Translations under genes and position numbers: made by a program
Shown here: positions 11,840-23,880 of the stretch, piece by piece
Layout of the letters: each line of letters opens with the position of its first letter
How positions within the stretch are numbered: position 1 is the first letter of the stretch
The notes under the pieces: model-generated
Database searches by the model: none
Told to the model about the DNA's origin: nothing
Seen by the model: the letters and a program-made list of their open reading frames with translations, nothing else
NCBI GenBank assembly: GCA_002189035.1
Contig: NEEC01000024.1
Coordinates: forward strand, 310,001-374,000
DNA: 64,000 nucleotides
Reading direction: 5' to 3'
Source of the DNA: Utricularia gibba
Taxonomy: Eukaryota; Streptophyta; Magnoliopsida; Lamiales; Lentibulariaceae

Positions 11840-13148
11840 TGTTAAGTGTCATTTTCTAGTTAATTATTAGGTATTATTATGTGTTAATTATGTATGAAGT
11901 CGCCCAAATTAGGAGTCTTATTATTAAGTATTTGATTTTTACTAGAAAATTCCTATTTTCCCATTTTGTGTATATTTTATGTCTTTTTTTTCACACTTTA
12001 ACCGAGACATGTCAAGAGACTGTCATAGAGTGTTGCAGGAGTATTGCAGGTGGTCAGACTCTGAGTTTTCATGCCTTGTACGTGAGTTGGAATGATTGTG
12101 GGCGGAAGACTGACACTGGTCAAGGCCCATGTTTTGCGGCATGTCAAAGTCTGCACCAATGATTGGGCACAAACTTGCACGCAAAGAAAGGCTGCTGGCA
12201 CACACAAGACAGAAGGAATGATGGGAAGGGGACCCAAAGGAGTTAATGCACGTGGGAAGTCATATAAAAGCCACTTGGAGCACTTGGATTCGGACTTTTG
12301 AACAATTTCTTTTGTACTTAGAACTTTTGAGTTCTTCCTCCTCTCAAGGAGGAAGAACACTTAGTTTCTTTTAATTGCTGTTTCCATGGCCCTTTCGGGC
12401 TAAAAACCTTTAGTTTATGGGAAGTAGATGAAGTTTCCTTCCAAGTCTTGAGCAATACACTCGGTTCTTCACTGAATTCAATTCGGATTCTGCATACTTC
12501 CACGCGTCTTGTTACAGTCTTTTTGTAACGACTCTTAGTCAAGGTCCATGAGTAGCAAGCCACTTCTCGCGGATTTTTGTGAAGATCAAGGTGAAGAGCA
12601 CCAATTCCAACCCTGCTGGTTCGAGGGAAGTAGCAGATTTTTTGTGGCCTAGGTACCGCGACAGTGGACAAGTTGCGACCTCGGACCTACCACTGGCCAT
12701 TGGCAACAGCTGGGCACACGCGCACAATTTGGTTTTGAAGGCAATCGAAGACAATCCTCTTTTCTTCCTAAACGTTCAAGGGGGAATCACATGAGGCTAT
12801 TCCCGTGCCTCCTTGTCAATTTGAGTGTAAGGGAGAATAGGCTATTCCTTGCTCCTATAACCAGCTATTTGGAAGAAATCAATGAAAACCGAGGCAAGGA
12901 TGGACAAAGGAAGGAGATGGAGTCTTATTCCCAAGAATTGCGTCCCGTAGTCAAGGCCCATCACTTAGGTTGCATCTTTTATTTCTGCATCTTAAAAACC
13001 CCCTTTTACAAAGCCGTGACATTTTGTGAAAGTTTCTTGCAAACACTTTTCACGAAAAACAACTCCCTGAGATTGATACTCATACTACGCTTTCTAGTGT
13101 TTTACGTTTGAAAATATTTAAAATTTGTTGAGGAAATGACACGCAACA
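11840..13148 (+). mobile_element. Solo LTR of an Athila/Tat-type gypsy element with perfect TSD
   Basis: The block begins TGTTAAGTGTCATTTTC and ends GACACGCAACA (1309 bp, TG..CA). It is flanked on both sides by the identical 5-bp sequence ATGGG (11835-11839 and 13149-13153), a classic target-site duplication. No internal sequence is present, so it arose by LTR-LTR recombination. A TATA box (TATAAA, 12263-12268) marks its promoter. Related LTRs occur on the minus strand at 44501-45810, 57619-58964 and 62517-63414. It interrupts a gypsy gag, so it inserted after that element. Confidence 0.92.
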
Positions 13149-15345
13149 ATGGGATATGCTGAAAATTAAGGAGGATGATGCCAATCTTGGCATTATGCCC
13201 CAAACATCTGAATCTCAGCTAGAGGAATGGGAATGTACTGAACCAGCACAACAAACTCATTCGTAGGGACATAATTGCAAAAATTTCCAGCAGAAGTAGT
13301 TGCAGCAATGAACATATCAACCGCCTCATCAATAGAATGATCAAGTGAAACCAAGCCCAGTCACTGAGGAGAAGATAGAGGTATAATCGAAAGAAAGTTG
13401 AAGCATAGAGAATTATTTCTACACTAACCTCAGCTATGGTGACAATGAAGGCATTCGACTATTTGAAACAGGTTCCAAGTGGACTCAAAATTCTAAGGAA
13501 TTGTGCTCAAATTTGAAGTTTGTTCTTATTGGAAGGGAAGGCATGAAGATTAATGAAAGTATTACTGGTCTAATTGAATAAGGACTTCCCTCAAAATGTG
13601 GAGACACATGAACTTATTATATTTCTTCTAAGATTGGAGGAAGGGAAATCCCGAGATCAATGGCTGATCAAGGAGAAGCAATAAACATGATGCCATCGAA
13701 TGTCTATGAGTCTCTTGAGCTCAAACCCCTAAGGAAGACTAGTATGAGACTGATTCTGGTGATGAGAATGATTCCCATTCTAGAAGCATTTGTCGAGAAT
13801 GTGCTGGTGCAATTGTCAATGACCTTGCACCTAATTAAATTTGTTGTGGTGAAGATCCCTCTAACGAAAGCAAATGATAACACCATTATTTTAGGGAGGC
13901 CATTCTTAGACGCAGCCAATGTGCACATCAGATGTAAGAATGGAGAGATGACTCTTAGATATGAAGACGATTTTGTGACTTCAAGAGTTGGAGAAAAAAA
14001 GGTGGGCATGTATGGAGTAGGAACAATGATGGAAGAAGAGAATACTGAAGAAAATGCAGCTGATGGCCACAAGGATATTATTGATGATTTGGTAGAAGAG
14101 GTCTACGCCCAGGAGATGTAACAATCAATCATCTTGGCAGAAGTGGATGAAGAAGTGAGTTCGACACCCGAGTTGGATGTCAAGGAGCCTTCGTATAAAG
14201 TAGGAGTTGCAAAAGTGTCTTGTGAGAATAAACCAGATTTGAAACCGCTACCTTAACACTAAAGTATATTTTTTTTGGGAAAAAGTAATACTTTTCCTAC
14301 TATTGTGAGTGCACATCTAATTGCTTAGCAGGACGAAAAGTTGTTGTAGGTGTTGAAGAAACATAGGAAGGTGATTTTTGGGACTCTTGAGGACATCCAA
14401 GGGATATGCCCATTAGTTTGCATGCATCATATATTGTTGGAGGATGATGCCAAGCCACTTAATAGGCACAGAGATGACTCAACTCGATGTTGATGCAAGT
14501 TGTAAAGAAGGAAGCAAAGAAGCTACTGAAGGTGGAGATAAATTATTCCATTTCGGACAGCAAATGGGTCAGTACGATTCATGTGGTGCCTAAGAAAACG
14601 GGAATCACAGTTTTCACAAACTATGAAGGGAAACAAGTCACTAACTGAGTGCAAAACAGATGGAGAGTTTGTATTGAATATAAAAATTCAATGATGTCAT
14701 GGGAAAGGACCATTATCCTCTCCCCTTCATTGATCAAATGGTTGATAAGCTTAGTGGTAAGGGATATTATTGTTTTCTTGATTGATATTTAGGTTATAAC
14801 CAAGTGGCGATTGCACATGAGGATCAAGAGAAGACAACATTTTCCTGCCTATTTGGTATGTTTGTTTATAGGAGAATGCCGTTAAGTCTATGTAATGCTC
14901 CTACTACATTTCAAAGATGTGTGACGAGTATATTTTCTGATTTTATTGATAAAAGCATGAAGGTTTCATGGATGATTTTTCATTACATGGATCAAACTTT
15001 GATGAATGTTTGTAAAATTTGAATAAAGTTTTAGGAAGATGTGTTGAGAAAGATTTGGTACTTAATTCTGGAAAATACCATTTCATGGGTAGACAAAGGA
15101 TTGTGTTAGGACATATGGTTTCGACTGATTATTTATCTGTTGGTCCTACTAAAGTCGATATGATTTCCAATCTCACCCTAGCTCGGATGTCAAAGGAATA
15201 CGATCATTTTTGGAGCATGTAGGTATCGCCGACTCATCAAGGATTTTTTAACTTTCACTTAACCCTTGAATGAGTTGTTGAAAGAGGATGTCAAGTTTGA
15301 ATTTTCACATCATTGTAAGGAGGCTATCAACAAGCTAAAGGAAGC
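13149..15345 (+). pseudogene. Ty3/gypsy gag end, protease and reverse transcriptase
   Basis: This continues the element interrupted by the solo LTR. An open segment at 13660-14121 is the aspartic protease: DQGEAINMMP stands at the D-x-G active site (consensus roughly DLGASINLMP) and IILGRPFLDAANV is the second conserved block. The RT follows in broken frames: DHYPLPFIDQMVDKLSGKGY, FSCLFGMFVYRRMPLSLCNAP, TTFQRCVTSIFSDFID. The FMDD catalytic box is present but shifted out of frame near 14960. Further on, GRCVEKDLVLNSGKYHFM is the RT thumb region. Similarity stops abruptly near 15345, where antisense sequence of another element begins. No RNase H or integrase from this element remains here. Confidence 0.85.
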
Positions 15346-16700
15346 AATTTCCTTACTTGCAGACTTCTTCATTGGCTCGGGTTGCTCCTTTTGCAACTCC
15401 ATTTCCAGTTCAGGTTCCAGCTCCTCAGCCTTTGGTACTTGGTCCTATTTGTCTAGTACATGTTCTGGTTTATTTTTCTGCTCTTCATCTACTGCTTCAA
15501 TTTCACTTGCTTCCTCTAGTTGTGCATCCTCAACTTCTTCCTCAAATTCTTCCATTGTGTTGGGCAATTGTGCAAACTCGAATTCCATCTACATCTCTTC
15601 CAAGGTCTCTTGGCTGGTGGTTTTATCTTCCTATACCTCTTCCTGCTCTTCCTCTAGTTGCTCTATTGGAACTAGCTCTGATTCTTCCTTTGGAACACGT
15701 GCAGTTTCTTCCATTGGAAGAGTGTATGGTTCAGCAACAAAATGCATTGCTTTCTTTTCTTTTTTTGGTGGTCGTTATGGGAGTCCTGTTGCCTTCCGTT
15801 TCCTTTTTCCGATATGTTCTGATATGGCTTTTGGTGCCTTTCCATCATGCTTTTCTCAATCGCTTTCTTCTTACTCGTCAGTTTTCCCTGGCTCACTGGT
15901 CCCTATTTTTTTGCCACAATCTCCTCAGATCTGGCTTTTGAAAATGTTGTGCTCACTGAAGTTTTCTATGATCACTAATCACTGGCTTCATAGTCATTGC
16001 TATTTTCCTTTGTCCTTCCTTGAGCCACCTTTTTTTTCGGTATCCTGCTCATAGTTATTTTTGGCCCGGCGTTCCCTATTCCCATTCTTTGTGTGGGAGT
16101 TTTCTAGATAGTTTTAGCTGGATCAGCCTTCTGTGGAACAATTTTCGCGAGATCCGCCTTTGGCGAAACAATTTTCACTAGTCACATTTGCAAGGGTTTC
16201 TTTCACCGGTGGTTTTGCCACTTGTTTTGGTTGATCATTTTTCCCTTTACTCAACCCCCTACAGTCAGTCGTGAAGACATATCAACTACAACGTTTGGGA
16301 TCTCGGGGAAGACTGGTGCTATCAACAAGTAGTAGTTGGTGATGCATACACTATTCTAGATGTCACTGGTTTGTTCTTTGGAATGGACTTCACGGTGGTT
16401 GCTTTCACTTTCACCATTCTCCTTTTTGGCACGGGTCTTTTTCTTAAAGGTAGTTCCCAGTTATAGAGGGATAGTGGGCGCACTTCCTTCATATTAACGA
16501 GACACTAATCTAGGATTTCTACCATTTTAACTTCCCCTCTTAATTGCATGGGTAGGAACTCCTCTATGACATGCAACTTCCAAATGTACCCTTCTCTCAT
16601 TTGGCATCAGCGTTTTGTGTAGTCTGACAATTCTGAAGACTTACACAAGACAAAAAGATAAACTAAAAAGAACTCCCAGTAGTGCCCTATTTATTCATGT
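15346..16700 (-). pseudogene. Acidic extra ORF of a minus-strand gypsy element
   Basis: Read on the minus strand, the region is strongly acidic and lysine-rich, for example EEFEEEVEDAQLEEASEIEA and EELEPELEMELQKEQPEP, with stops and frame changes. It lies downstream of an integrase C-terminus (16725-16965), the same position occupied by the better preserved ORFs at 20633-22330 and 30170-31746. Athila/Tat-lineage elements often carry an extra ORF between pol and the 3-prime LTR. Its function is unknown. The long plus-strand frames over this region are its antisense. Confidence 0.6.
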
Positions 16701-16724
16701 CGATTGTAGGACTTTCGTGACATG

Positions 16725-16965
16725 CTAAGTCAAATCTACGGTGGGGAAGAGATTCTCTACTTCTCTTCCTTGTTCGTCATTTGGACCTATTTGAAGATAA
16801 AGTTTCAGCCTATGACCATTTACAATAAATGGGTAAGCATCAAGATTTTTATCAAATAATTCAACTATTGAGCTTAACACTTTTTTCCAACACACGCTTA
16901 ATCTCACAATTGGACACCTCAGCTTGCCTATTAGTCGGAGGTTGATAAGTATTGGAAGACTTGTA
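16725..16965 (-). pseudogene. Gypsy integrase, end of core and C-terminus
   Basis: Minus-strand text reads TYQPPTNRQAEVSNCEIKRVLEK (consensus around the catalytic Glu, YHPQTNGQAEVSNREIK), followed by a short spacer and VELFDKNLDAYPFIVNGHRLKLY, the usual gypsy pol terminus ending in VNGHRLK. The upstream part of the integrase core is missing: an LTR-like block begins at about 17000. It belongs with the acidic ORF at 15346-16700. Confidence 0.75.
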
Positions 16966-16989
16966 CCTCATGAACGTTGAAACTTGATA

Positions 16990-18151
16990 CTACATGTCGC
17001 AGTCTAGCGTGTTCAACGCATCATAAAAAATTTATGAAACTTGCCTATATTTCTACATAAATCACAAAAATTAAAGTAGCATGCCAAGCAATGGTTGAAT
17101 CCATAGAGAATGGTTGATATTTCGTGAAGTCCTTTACATTTACTAAAAACAAGGGGGGGGGGGGATTAGGAAGTTTAGGTCTTATATGTGTAGGACATAA
17201 AACAATAGGAGTTGAAATGAACAAGTTACAAGGGTGAAGAAGCACATAAAATAATAGAAATGCGTAGAAAATGTAAAGCGGAGATGACTTGGCTAGGTTT
17301 TACAACAGGATCAGACTCTTGTGTCACTTAAGATAGTCCATAGGCGTAAACCCAGCTTTATCACACCAAAAAACAGAGTAAAGAGGTGCATGAATAGTAG
17401 ACATGTTAGGCTCAATAACTAGAGATTGAAGAACTCAGGCATAAATAACTTCATAAGCAGAAGAGAACGTCTATAGGAGGATTATCCTCCACAACTTGTA
17501 TTAGAAATGCAACAAAAGCATGGAAAATGCAGGAAATATAGGAGCACGTTCAATGTCAGAAATAGAAAGCTAAAAAATGGAAATAAAAATGTTAAGCTAC
17601 TATTGTGTGTCATAGATTTACTGGATCTGCAAGTTATGAACTAAAATATAGTCTAGAGATGTGGATTTGGAAGCTAGCCAGAGCTATTCGCTAGAGAACC
17701 ACTATTTTGCCTGCTTCACGCTCCTCTCATTCAATGTATGCTCTTCTCTCTCCTCCTTCCTCTTTTCTTTTCCTGCTCAAAGGAAGGGTATCTCCATCAT
17801 TTCCTTGGATTTCTAAAAAGAAGATCTCTACTCCAAATCTTTTCTTTTCAGTGGGCAGCGACTTTCAGCTAAAAACTACTTTTTCACAACTTTTTTGTTC
17901 CTTTTGACTTGTTAACGTCGAAAGGTCACTGCCTGTACTAGCTCTTAACCTAGTAAAACTTAGAAACAAACTAGAAAGAAAAATTAGAGTTTTTTGCCCA
18001 ATTATTGCCATTTGAGCCTATTTTCACAATAAATACATTTCTATAAACTAAATACACAAAAAAAAAACAACTAAGCATTAATAAACAATATTTTACCGTA
18101 TAAAACACACCTAAAAATACATACAAAAACACAATAAGAACATTGTTATCA
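16990..18151 (-). mobile_element. Probable 3-prime LTR of the 18-26 kb gypsy element
   Basis: On the minus strand the block begins TGATAACAATGTTC at 18151, immediately after a polypurine-tract-like lead (18152-18190). It runs through non-coding sequence to somewhere near 16990-17040, where the integrase of another element starts. The TGATAACA start is shared with the LTR family at 28957, 32934 and 63786. The low-coordinate end could not be fixed. A run of 12 G occurs near 17153-17164. Confidence 0.5.
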
Positions 18152-18190
18152 TACATTCCTACAATGACTTTAGACTTGTTGTCAAGTCTA
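18152..18190 (-). other. Polypurine tract region
   Basis: The minus strand reads CTTGACAACAAGTCTAAAG, then GTCATTGTAGGAATG. It aligns with CTTGACGACAAGCATGATTT, then AAGTGTGGGGGAATA at 58965-58999, the lead into a 3-prime LTR where plus-strand priming occurs. The purine run is eroded here. Confidence 0.55.
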
Positions 18191-18554
18191 AAACAGAAAA
18201 AGAGAACAAACGACTACCTAAGATTGAGCCTACTGAAGCAAAGAAAATTTTCCGGTTGATGTTATCCATGTAATGAGTGATGATAAGATGTTGCAAGTGC
18301 GGGATAGAACAATTTGATCAAACATAGAGAATAGAGGTTACTTGCATGCTTCAATTGTTTAAAAATCACGTTTGCACCAGTCCTAACTTGATCATAGCAA
18401 GTAGTAGCATACTTGTCCATGTTATTAATCCTTATTGAGTCCAGCACCAATTTCAAAAAAACAGGAGATAAGGCAAGGATTTCATGCAGGGGGCTACATA
18501 GCAGACGTGCAGCACACCAGAAGGGACAATGAGTGCACTTCTGTCACAACAAAC
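18191..18554 (-). other. 3-prime non-coding region of the gypsy element
   Basis: Untranslated stretch between the extra ORF and the polypurine tract, continued on the other side of the copia LTR at 20056-20632. No coding content was found. Confidence 0.45.
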
Positions 18555-20055
18555 TGTTGGGTTTCTCGCATACATCGTATGCCACAAATGCAGCGAAATT
18601 TTAAAATTTTTCGAGAAACCCCAACGTAGATCTCGGAACACGGTATACATCAGACAAAGGGATGTTGAAAATACCTTTTAGAGGACTCCGTTGTTCACCA
18701 ACCGCCAATAGCAGACGGCCTCTATGGTATCCACACGTGGAGCACTACGTCAATAACCTCTCAAGGCTGTAGAATGCTAGTCGATCTCCTCAGGTGCTAG
18801 TAGAGAAAATCACCCCCTTGTGGATCAATCTCAGAGAGTACGAAGATATAGAACCAGATGTATAGATCTAAATCTTTTGATAGATACATGGTAACATATC
18901 AAATCAAATCTCCATAAAGATCTTATCTTGTAGAGATATGTATATATCCCAAATCTTATCTATGCAAGATCTTTTATTTTGAGTTTAATCAATATTAATC
19001 TCAAAATAACTCTCTATTTAATTTATCCACTTTACCAATTACATCTCATGTAATTGTGCCATTCTATTTTATATCGATGAGTGACTCCACTATTGTGTGT
19101 GACCCTATAGGCTTTTTCAATCAAGGCCGTAATAATGGATTTATTAATTAAATCTTAATTAATCAAATCCATCATTATCGATCATGAGTGATGTCTAGCA
19201 ACATATCATGATCCCCAAGATGTAAGAACAATCAGGTGAACTGATTGAGCCTTTCCATGACCAGCCACCATACAATGAACAGCTTTCATCATGCTTATAT
19301 CTTATTCGATACCAGAACATGGGTGTGTGTCTTTCTGATGTATCGAACTTATAATTACATTCAAACACTAACACTCAATGACCTACTCAAACAATTCGAG
19401 TGTCATTACCCTGGGCCCAGGACTTACTGTTAGGCTTTGATATAATTACTTGAGATATGATCTCATCGCTAACATGAGTGATGAATCCTTTATTGATCAA
19501 TCAACTATCTCCAATCTTAGGGAGTCACATTCCTACTCATCCATACTAGGCAAGCCATGGTTAGGCTCCCATTAGTAATGAGCGAAAATTTGAGCTTAAG
19601 ATCAAGATAACTTTGTTGACCTCAAGTCTAAGCTTACTTGCACGGCTGTCATATTCGAGATTTTGCTACTGACACTTGGTTTGCTTCCCATAGTAGCCTC
19701 TCGAAGATGAGTCATCCATTGAATCGATTCTCTAATCGACACCCACACATAGGTTCTAGTAATCTCATTACGTCAATTGTGAGAACCATTGCCTAAACAG
19801 TTTAGGGAACTCAATGTGTGCCAGCTTATCCGTATTTGTGATATTCTCATTTCACAAACACTCTAGCCAGGGAGTTTTTTAAATTGAACATAAATGCTTG
19901 AAGAATCTCACATTATGATCTCATCATAATTTCTATACCACATAGATCAAGTAGAGGATTTTATCAATGATGTAAACTTGATCACAATTCAAGGTAAACA
20001 TCAAAGGATAAGATTTTCCAATGAGTTGATTGTCTCTAGAACACATACACTAACA
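18555..20055 (-). mobile_element. Solo copia-type LTR (family B), copy 1
   Basis: A 1501-bp unit, TGTTAGTGTATGTGTTC at its start and GAAACCCAACA at its end on the minus strand. Nearly identical units lie at 25953-27453 and 51062-52560, the last followed by an initiator-Met tRNA primer site, which assigns the family to Ty1/copia. No internal region is attached, so this is a solo LTR. The flanking 5-mers (CAAAC left, CTTTG right) do not form a direct target duplication. It interrupts the 3-prime non-coding region of a minus-strand gypsy element. Confidence 0.85.
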
Positions 20056-20632
20056 CTTTGTTTCTACAATTCTTTCCTTCGTTCTTCTTTTTACAACACA
20101 ACTTTTCTGTTGTGCCCGCCTTTTGTACCACTTCCTAATTTTGTTTTTTTTTTGTTATAGCTCAGCTTTTATAATTAAACTTGCCTTTTATAATTCAAAT
20201 CTTTTATGTGCATCAGCTATAGTCTATGCGTCTAACTCAGTGAGACCCACACAGCCACATATTATTAAGCTACATATAAGCTATTCACAAGTAAATCCAA
20301 GAGCAAACAAAGCAAAACACAAGCAACATGCATGCACTTCTCTACAAATCTTGCCACCCTCATACAAGTCTTAAGTAGGTAAGAACTAAAATGCCTAGGT
20401 TCTCACAAAAGAGAAGGGATAGGATCTTACATTTCTAGCACCAACCGAAATTCCTAAACATGCACAGTAGTATTCAAGGCAACAAAAGAAAGACACAAAA
20501 CTACAAACCACATGCAATGAAAAGTATATAAAAAAAAGTAAAACACATAAGACACATATAACAAAAATTTACAAAACACATAGGGTAAGAGTCTAGTCAA
20601 GGTTTAGAAGGGGCAATAGGACCTGCATTTGT
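20056..20632 (-). other. 3-prime non-coding region of gypsy element, upstream part
   Basis: AC-rich plus strand (GT-rich minus strand) without coding potential. It joins the end of the extra ORF to the copia LTR and continues at 18191-18554 beyond it. Confidence 0.45.
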
Positions 20633-22330
20633 CTACAAATCAAGTAGAATTTCCAAATACATCTTGAAGGTTCCTATAGTACCTCTCAACTCACGAATTT
20701 CTATCAGGCAGCAACAATCTCCACTTTTCAAAGGTATTTTCTCTGCCTTAGCAAATGTAGAAGCTTCCTGAGCATTGAGCAGGGGCTGCCCCACAAGGTT
20801 TATATCACCTTTGCTCAATACAAATACGATATTGCCTTCGGCAAATTGAATCATGCCAATGTTCACGAGGAAAGACAAGTCAATGAGGAGATGAGGGGGT
20901 CCACATGCCAGTTGGCATTCTCTAAGACATCAATGCCAAATTTCTTCAAAGCTAGATAGGAAATCCTATTCTCAATCTCAAAGTTAACATTGTTTCTTCT
21001 TTCTACTTCCTTTTTCATCAAATCAGTAAGTAATGCACCAACAATTAAAGGTCCTTTCATCATGAAACTCCACAAAATGAAAGTTTCATTTTTAATAGGG
21101 AGTTAAAAGCATTTTGATGCTAAATTTGCAAAAAAATTCATAGCACAACTCTACGCAAGTAGGAAGTTTAGTCTGAAGAGTGTCAAAATCCTATCCTTTA
21201 CCTCCTGCTTTATACCAAAGTGCTGAAGAGTGTCAAAATTCATGTAGCATACCGGTTCTAATCCTACTTCTAACATTGTTTCCAATTTCTCTATGTGCGT
21301 TCTACTACCAAATTGAAGGTGCTCTTTGAGGATTTTAGAATCGTCTTTGCTGAAGAATGCGCACCCTTTTTCTATCATTCTCCTTAAGCAATCTTCCAGA
21401 TCCACCATGATGATGTCTCTGTCTGCAAACATAGTGGATCTAGCAAGGGGATCAATCTTCTTCACCTAACCCTTTTCCTTCTTTCTCTATTTAGTTTTTT
21501 ATCCTTTCTACATTGTGCTAGTCTCCTCTTCTCGTGCCCTTTTCTTCTGTTCCTTCTTGACTTGCTCTGATTGTTCCTTGTGGATAGTAGAATCCTCCGC
21601 CCTTGCTATCTCGGTGGATTTTGGGGTTTCTGTAGCGCTCTTTTTTGTAGGATTCTTCTTGCTTGTTTTGGTCATTGCCTTCTTCTTGTTGGTGGCATTC
21701 TCCTCCTCCCACTGTTTAGCAACAAGGTCTTCTTCTAATGCTCTTTGTATTCACATGTTGTAGGTCCTGTGGGTTACTCGCTCCTTAACCATGCTTCTCA
21801 TTCCAGTTAAAGGTCTCACCACCATATTACCTGGTGAAAAAGTTCTCATGGGTGAGTTTCAGGGCGACATCTTGAGTGGATCTGGTAATAGAGGCCGTCA
21901 TTTTGGAATTAACCCACTTCGAGGGTTCATGAGTTTCGTTGACCTCAAGGAAATCAGCATAAATAAAATTGAGCATTTGAGGGTTTCCAAGCGTGAAATT
22001 CCCTGGTGGCAAAGGAGTAGCAAAATAGTCACCACCAAAGGGGGTGAAGGGGTGCATTGAGTTCAAGGGCAGTAAGGCAGTAGAAAGGTAGGGAGTGGCC
22101 AAAGTGAGGGAGAAATCAACAGAATCCCCCAAATCTAGTAATAAAGGGACTTTGGGCTTGGGAGTGCTTTGGCACAATGATGTAGCAATGGAAAAAGAGG
22201 GTGGCTACGGTGTGCGGATGGGCAACGAGGCGCTGGAGGCAAGGGTGTTAAGGTGTTCCACCCGTAGGGCCAGCAGCAACTTCAAAATATCAGCCTCAAC
22301 CTGCACCGTGAGCAGCATTTAATCAGAAGA
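20633..22330 (-). pseudogene. Extra 3-prime ORF of Athila/Tat-type gypsy element
   Basis: Minus-strand open pieces at 22177-21827, 21712-21518, 21465-21151, 21075-20863 and 20878-20633 form one decayed protein of roughly 500-550 residues. From the N-terminus: a Pro-rich lead (FGGDYFATPLPPGNFTLGNP), a charged Lys/Glu/Gln-rich segment, then a folded part (CFADRD-like, EKLETMLEVGLEPVCYMNF, WSFMMKGPLIVGALLTDLM) and a C-terminal end with KIPLKSGDCCCLIEIRELRG. Layout and position after pol resemble the ORF at 30170-31746. Proteins like this are usually annotated only as plant retrotransposon or putative plant transposon proteins; function is not known. A capsid or envelope role is not supported by the sequence: no signal peptide or transmembrane segment is evident. 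Confidence 0.6.
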
Positions 22331-23330
22331 GGGCCTAGGGTTAGCGATAGAGGGTGTGATGGCAGATTGGGGGAAAAAATAGGTAGTATGCGAGATGCTA
22401 GAGGGTAAGTCGAAAGGCATGGGTGCTGCTGCAATAAGTGGGTGTTCGAGGGTTGCCGGCGACATGGCGATGGAGTCAGAGGAGGGGGTGATCGCCATGT
22501 TTGGAAAGATGCATCAGTTCTGTGAAAGGGGGAAGAGTGGGAGACAAAGAGGCACAAAGGGTAAAGTAGTTGTTGGGAAAAGATTTTGCCACCCTTTTCA
22601 AAGAAACCCAAAAGTGGTGCAAATTCCAATGAAACAACAGATTGCAACTGCACATAAGGCAAAATGCATAAAGAGAAATTGCATAATGGTAATAAAAGTG
22701 CATAAATACTAGTTACCTCCCAGCGAGGACTCTAGGATAACTCTAAGGGTAAGACTTATGTTCAAAGTCACGTACAAAAGAATTTCTATGAATGTTACAA
22801 CATCCACAAATCGTCATCCTTCATCAACCAAGAATTCATGAAGACTTTTAACTAATGAACATTATAGTGAAGGAGCTATGCATGTCTCTATTAAACAACT
22901 CATTGGAATCGATAGGATTCACATTTTTAATCACAAAAGTCCCTACCATCGAGACTTCAATTTATTGGGGTAAAATTAGAGCTTTTGAAAATAGTATCTT
23001 TTGACCAGGTTCAAAGTGCATTCACAAGATCTAATGATCATGGATTTGCTTTGTGCGTTTTTTTGAAGATCTCAAAATTCATGTAGGCCTCGTGTCTTAA
23101 TTCATAAATCTTTGAAAGTTGGAGCTTTCTCAAATCACCACTGCCTTGAATCTAAAAGTTCACCAATTGGATCACCCATCTTGACTTCTACTCTATTTCT
23201 ATGGGCAAACGGCAATGCTTACCATATACAATTCGAAAGGAGGATATACCAATCGGGGTTTTGAAGGCTAATGAATTGCCCAGAAGGTGTCATTCAGCTT
23301 GGAGCTCAAGTCCTTGCGAGAGGAAGTCAT
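22331..23330 (-). other. Spacer and eroded integrase C-terminus
   Basis: This links pol to the extra ORF. 22740-23330 should hold the integrase C-terminal part, and isolated matches such as the YPPFELY region near 23200 are visible, but frames are broken. 22331-22740 has no recognisable coding match. Confidence 0.45.
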
Positions 23331-23880
23331 AGACTTCTCCAGAGTTTGCTTGATCTGCCGATTAGAAACTTCTACCTACCCATTGGTCTAAGGGTGTTAC
23401 TAGTTGGAAGGTTTATACTAGACTCCATAGTTTTTTAGTAATCTCTCCAAGGCCTTGTTGAAAAAATGGCTACCACGGTCACTGATCATGGCTTTGGGTG
23501 TTCCAAACCTCACAAAGATGTTATTCTGCAAAAATTGAATGACTGAATGAGTATCTTGGGACTTGGTGAGGATAGCCTCTATCAATTTTGAAATATAATC
23601 CACTCCTACCAAGATATGCTCATAGCCATCAGAGTTTGGGAAAGGGCCGATGAAGTCTATGCCCCACACATCAAACACTTTTGGAACAACAATTGGTCAC
23701 ATTGGCATTTCATGGTGATATCAGATGTTCCCTATTCGTTGGGAATTTTTGGCATCATTGAAAACTATTGACCAATAATTACCACAATTCAGCACTTTCT
23801 TGGTGGTATGGTTAGGACCATTGTGCCCTTCACATGGAGATGCATGAACAGAATGCTAGCACTTGGTGAATGTCATCTTC
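23331..23880 (-). pseudogene. Gypsy integrase core
   Basis: An 86-residue open segment (23678-23418) contains [10 protein letters not shown] with the first catalytic Asp, [32 protein letters not shown] with the second catalytic Asp, and ends LLKNYGV. The block around the catalytic Glu (VEVSNRQIKQTLEKS) follows in shifted sequence at 23340-23410. The DDE signature therefore survives, while the upstream zinc-binding region (23700-23880) is interrupted by stops. It belongs to the same minus-strand pol as the RT at 24577-25330. Confidence 0.85.

Noticed and set aside
15266-16054. 262-codon plus-strand open frame, rich in Ser and Cys
   Set aside because: Its first 30 codons are gypsy RT and the rest is the antisense of an acidic minus-strand ORF; antisense of Glu/Lys codons gives Ser, Phe and Leu runs. 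It is a junction artefact.
17153-17164. Run of 12 G, with C-run at 28562-28571 and T-run at 60171-60187
   Set aside because: Homopolymers in LTR or intron-like DNA; may include sequencing error and show no wider structure.
19245-19433. 62-codon open frame identical at 19245-19433 and 51683-51871 and nearly so at 26574-26762
   Set aside because: It is antisense within the copia LTR and starts at a non-ATG codon. Its conservation reflects near-identity of the LTR copies, not selection on a protein.
22395-22712. 105-codon plus-strand frame
   Set aside because: It lies antisense to the pol-extra ORF spacer of a minus-strand gypsy element and has no motif.
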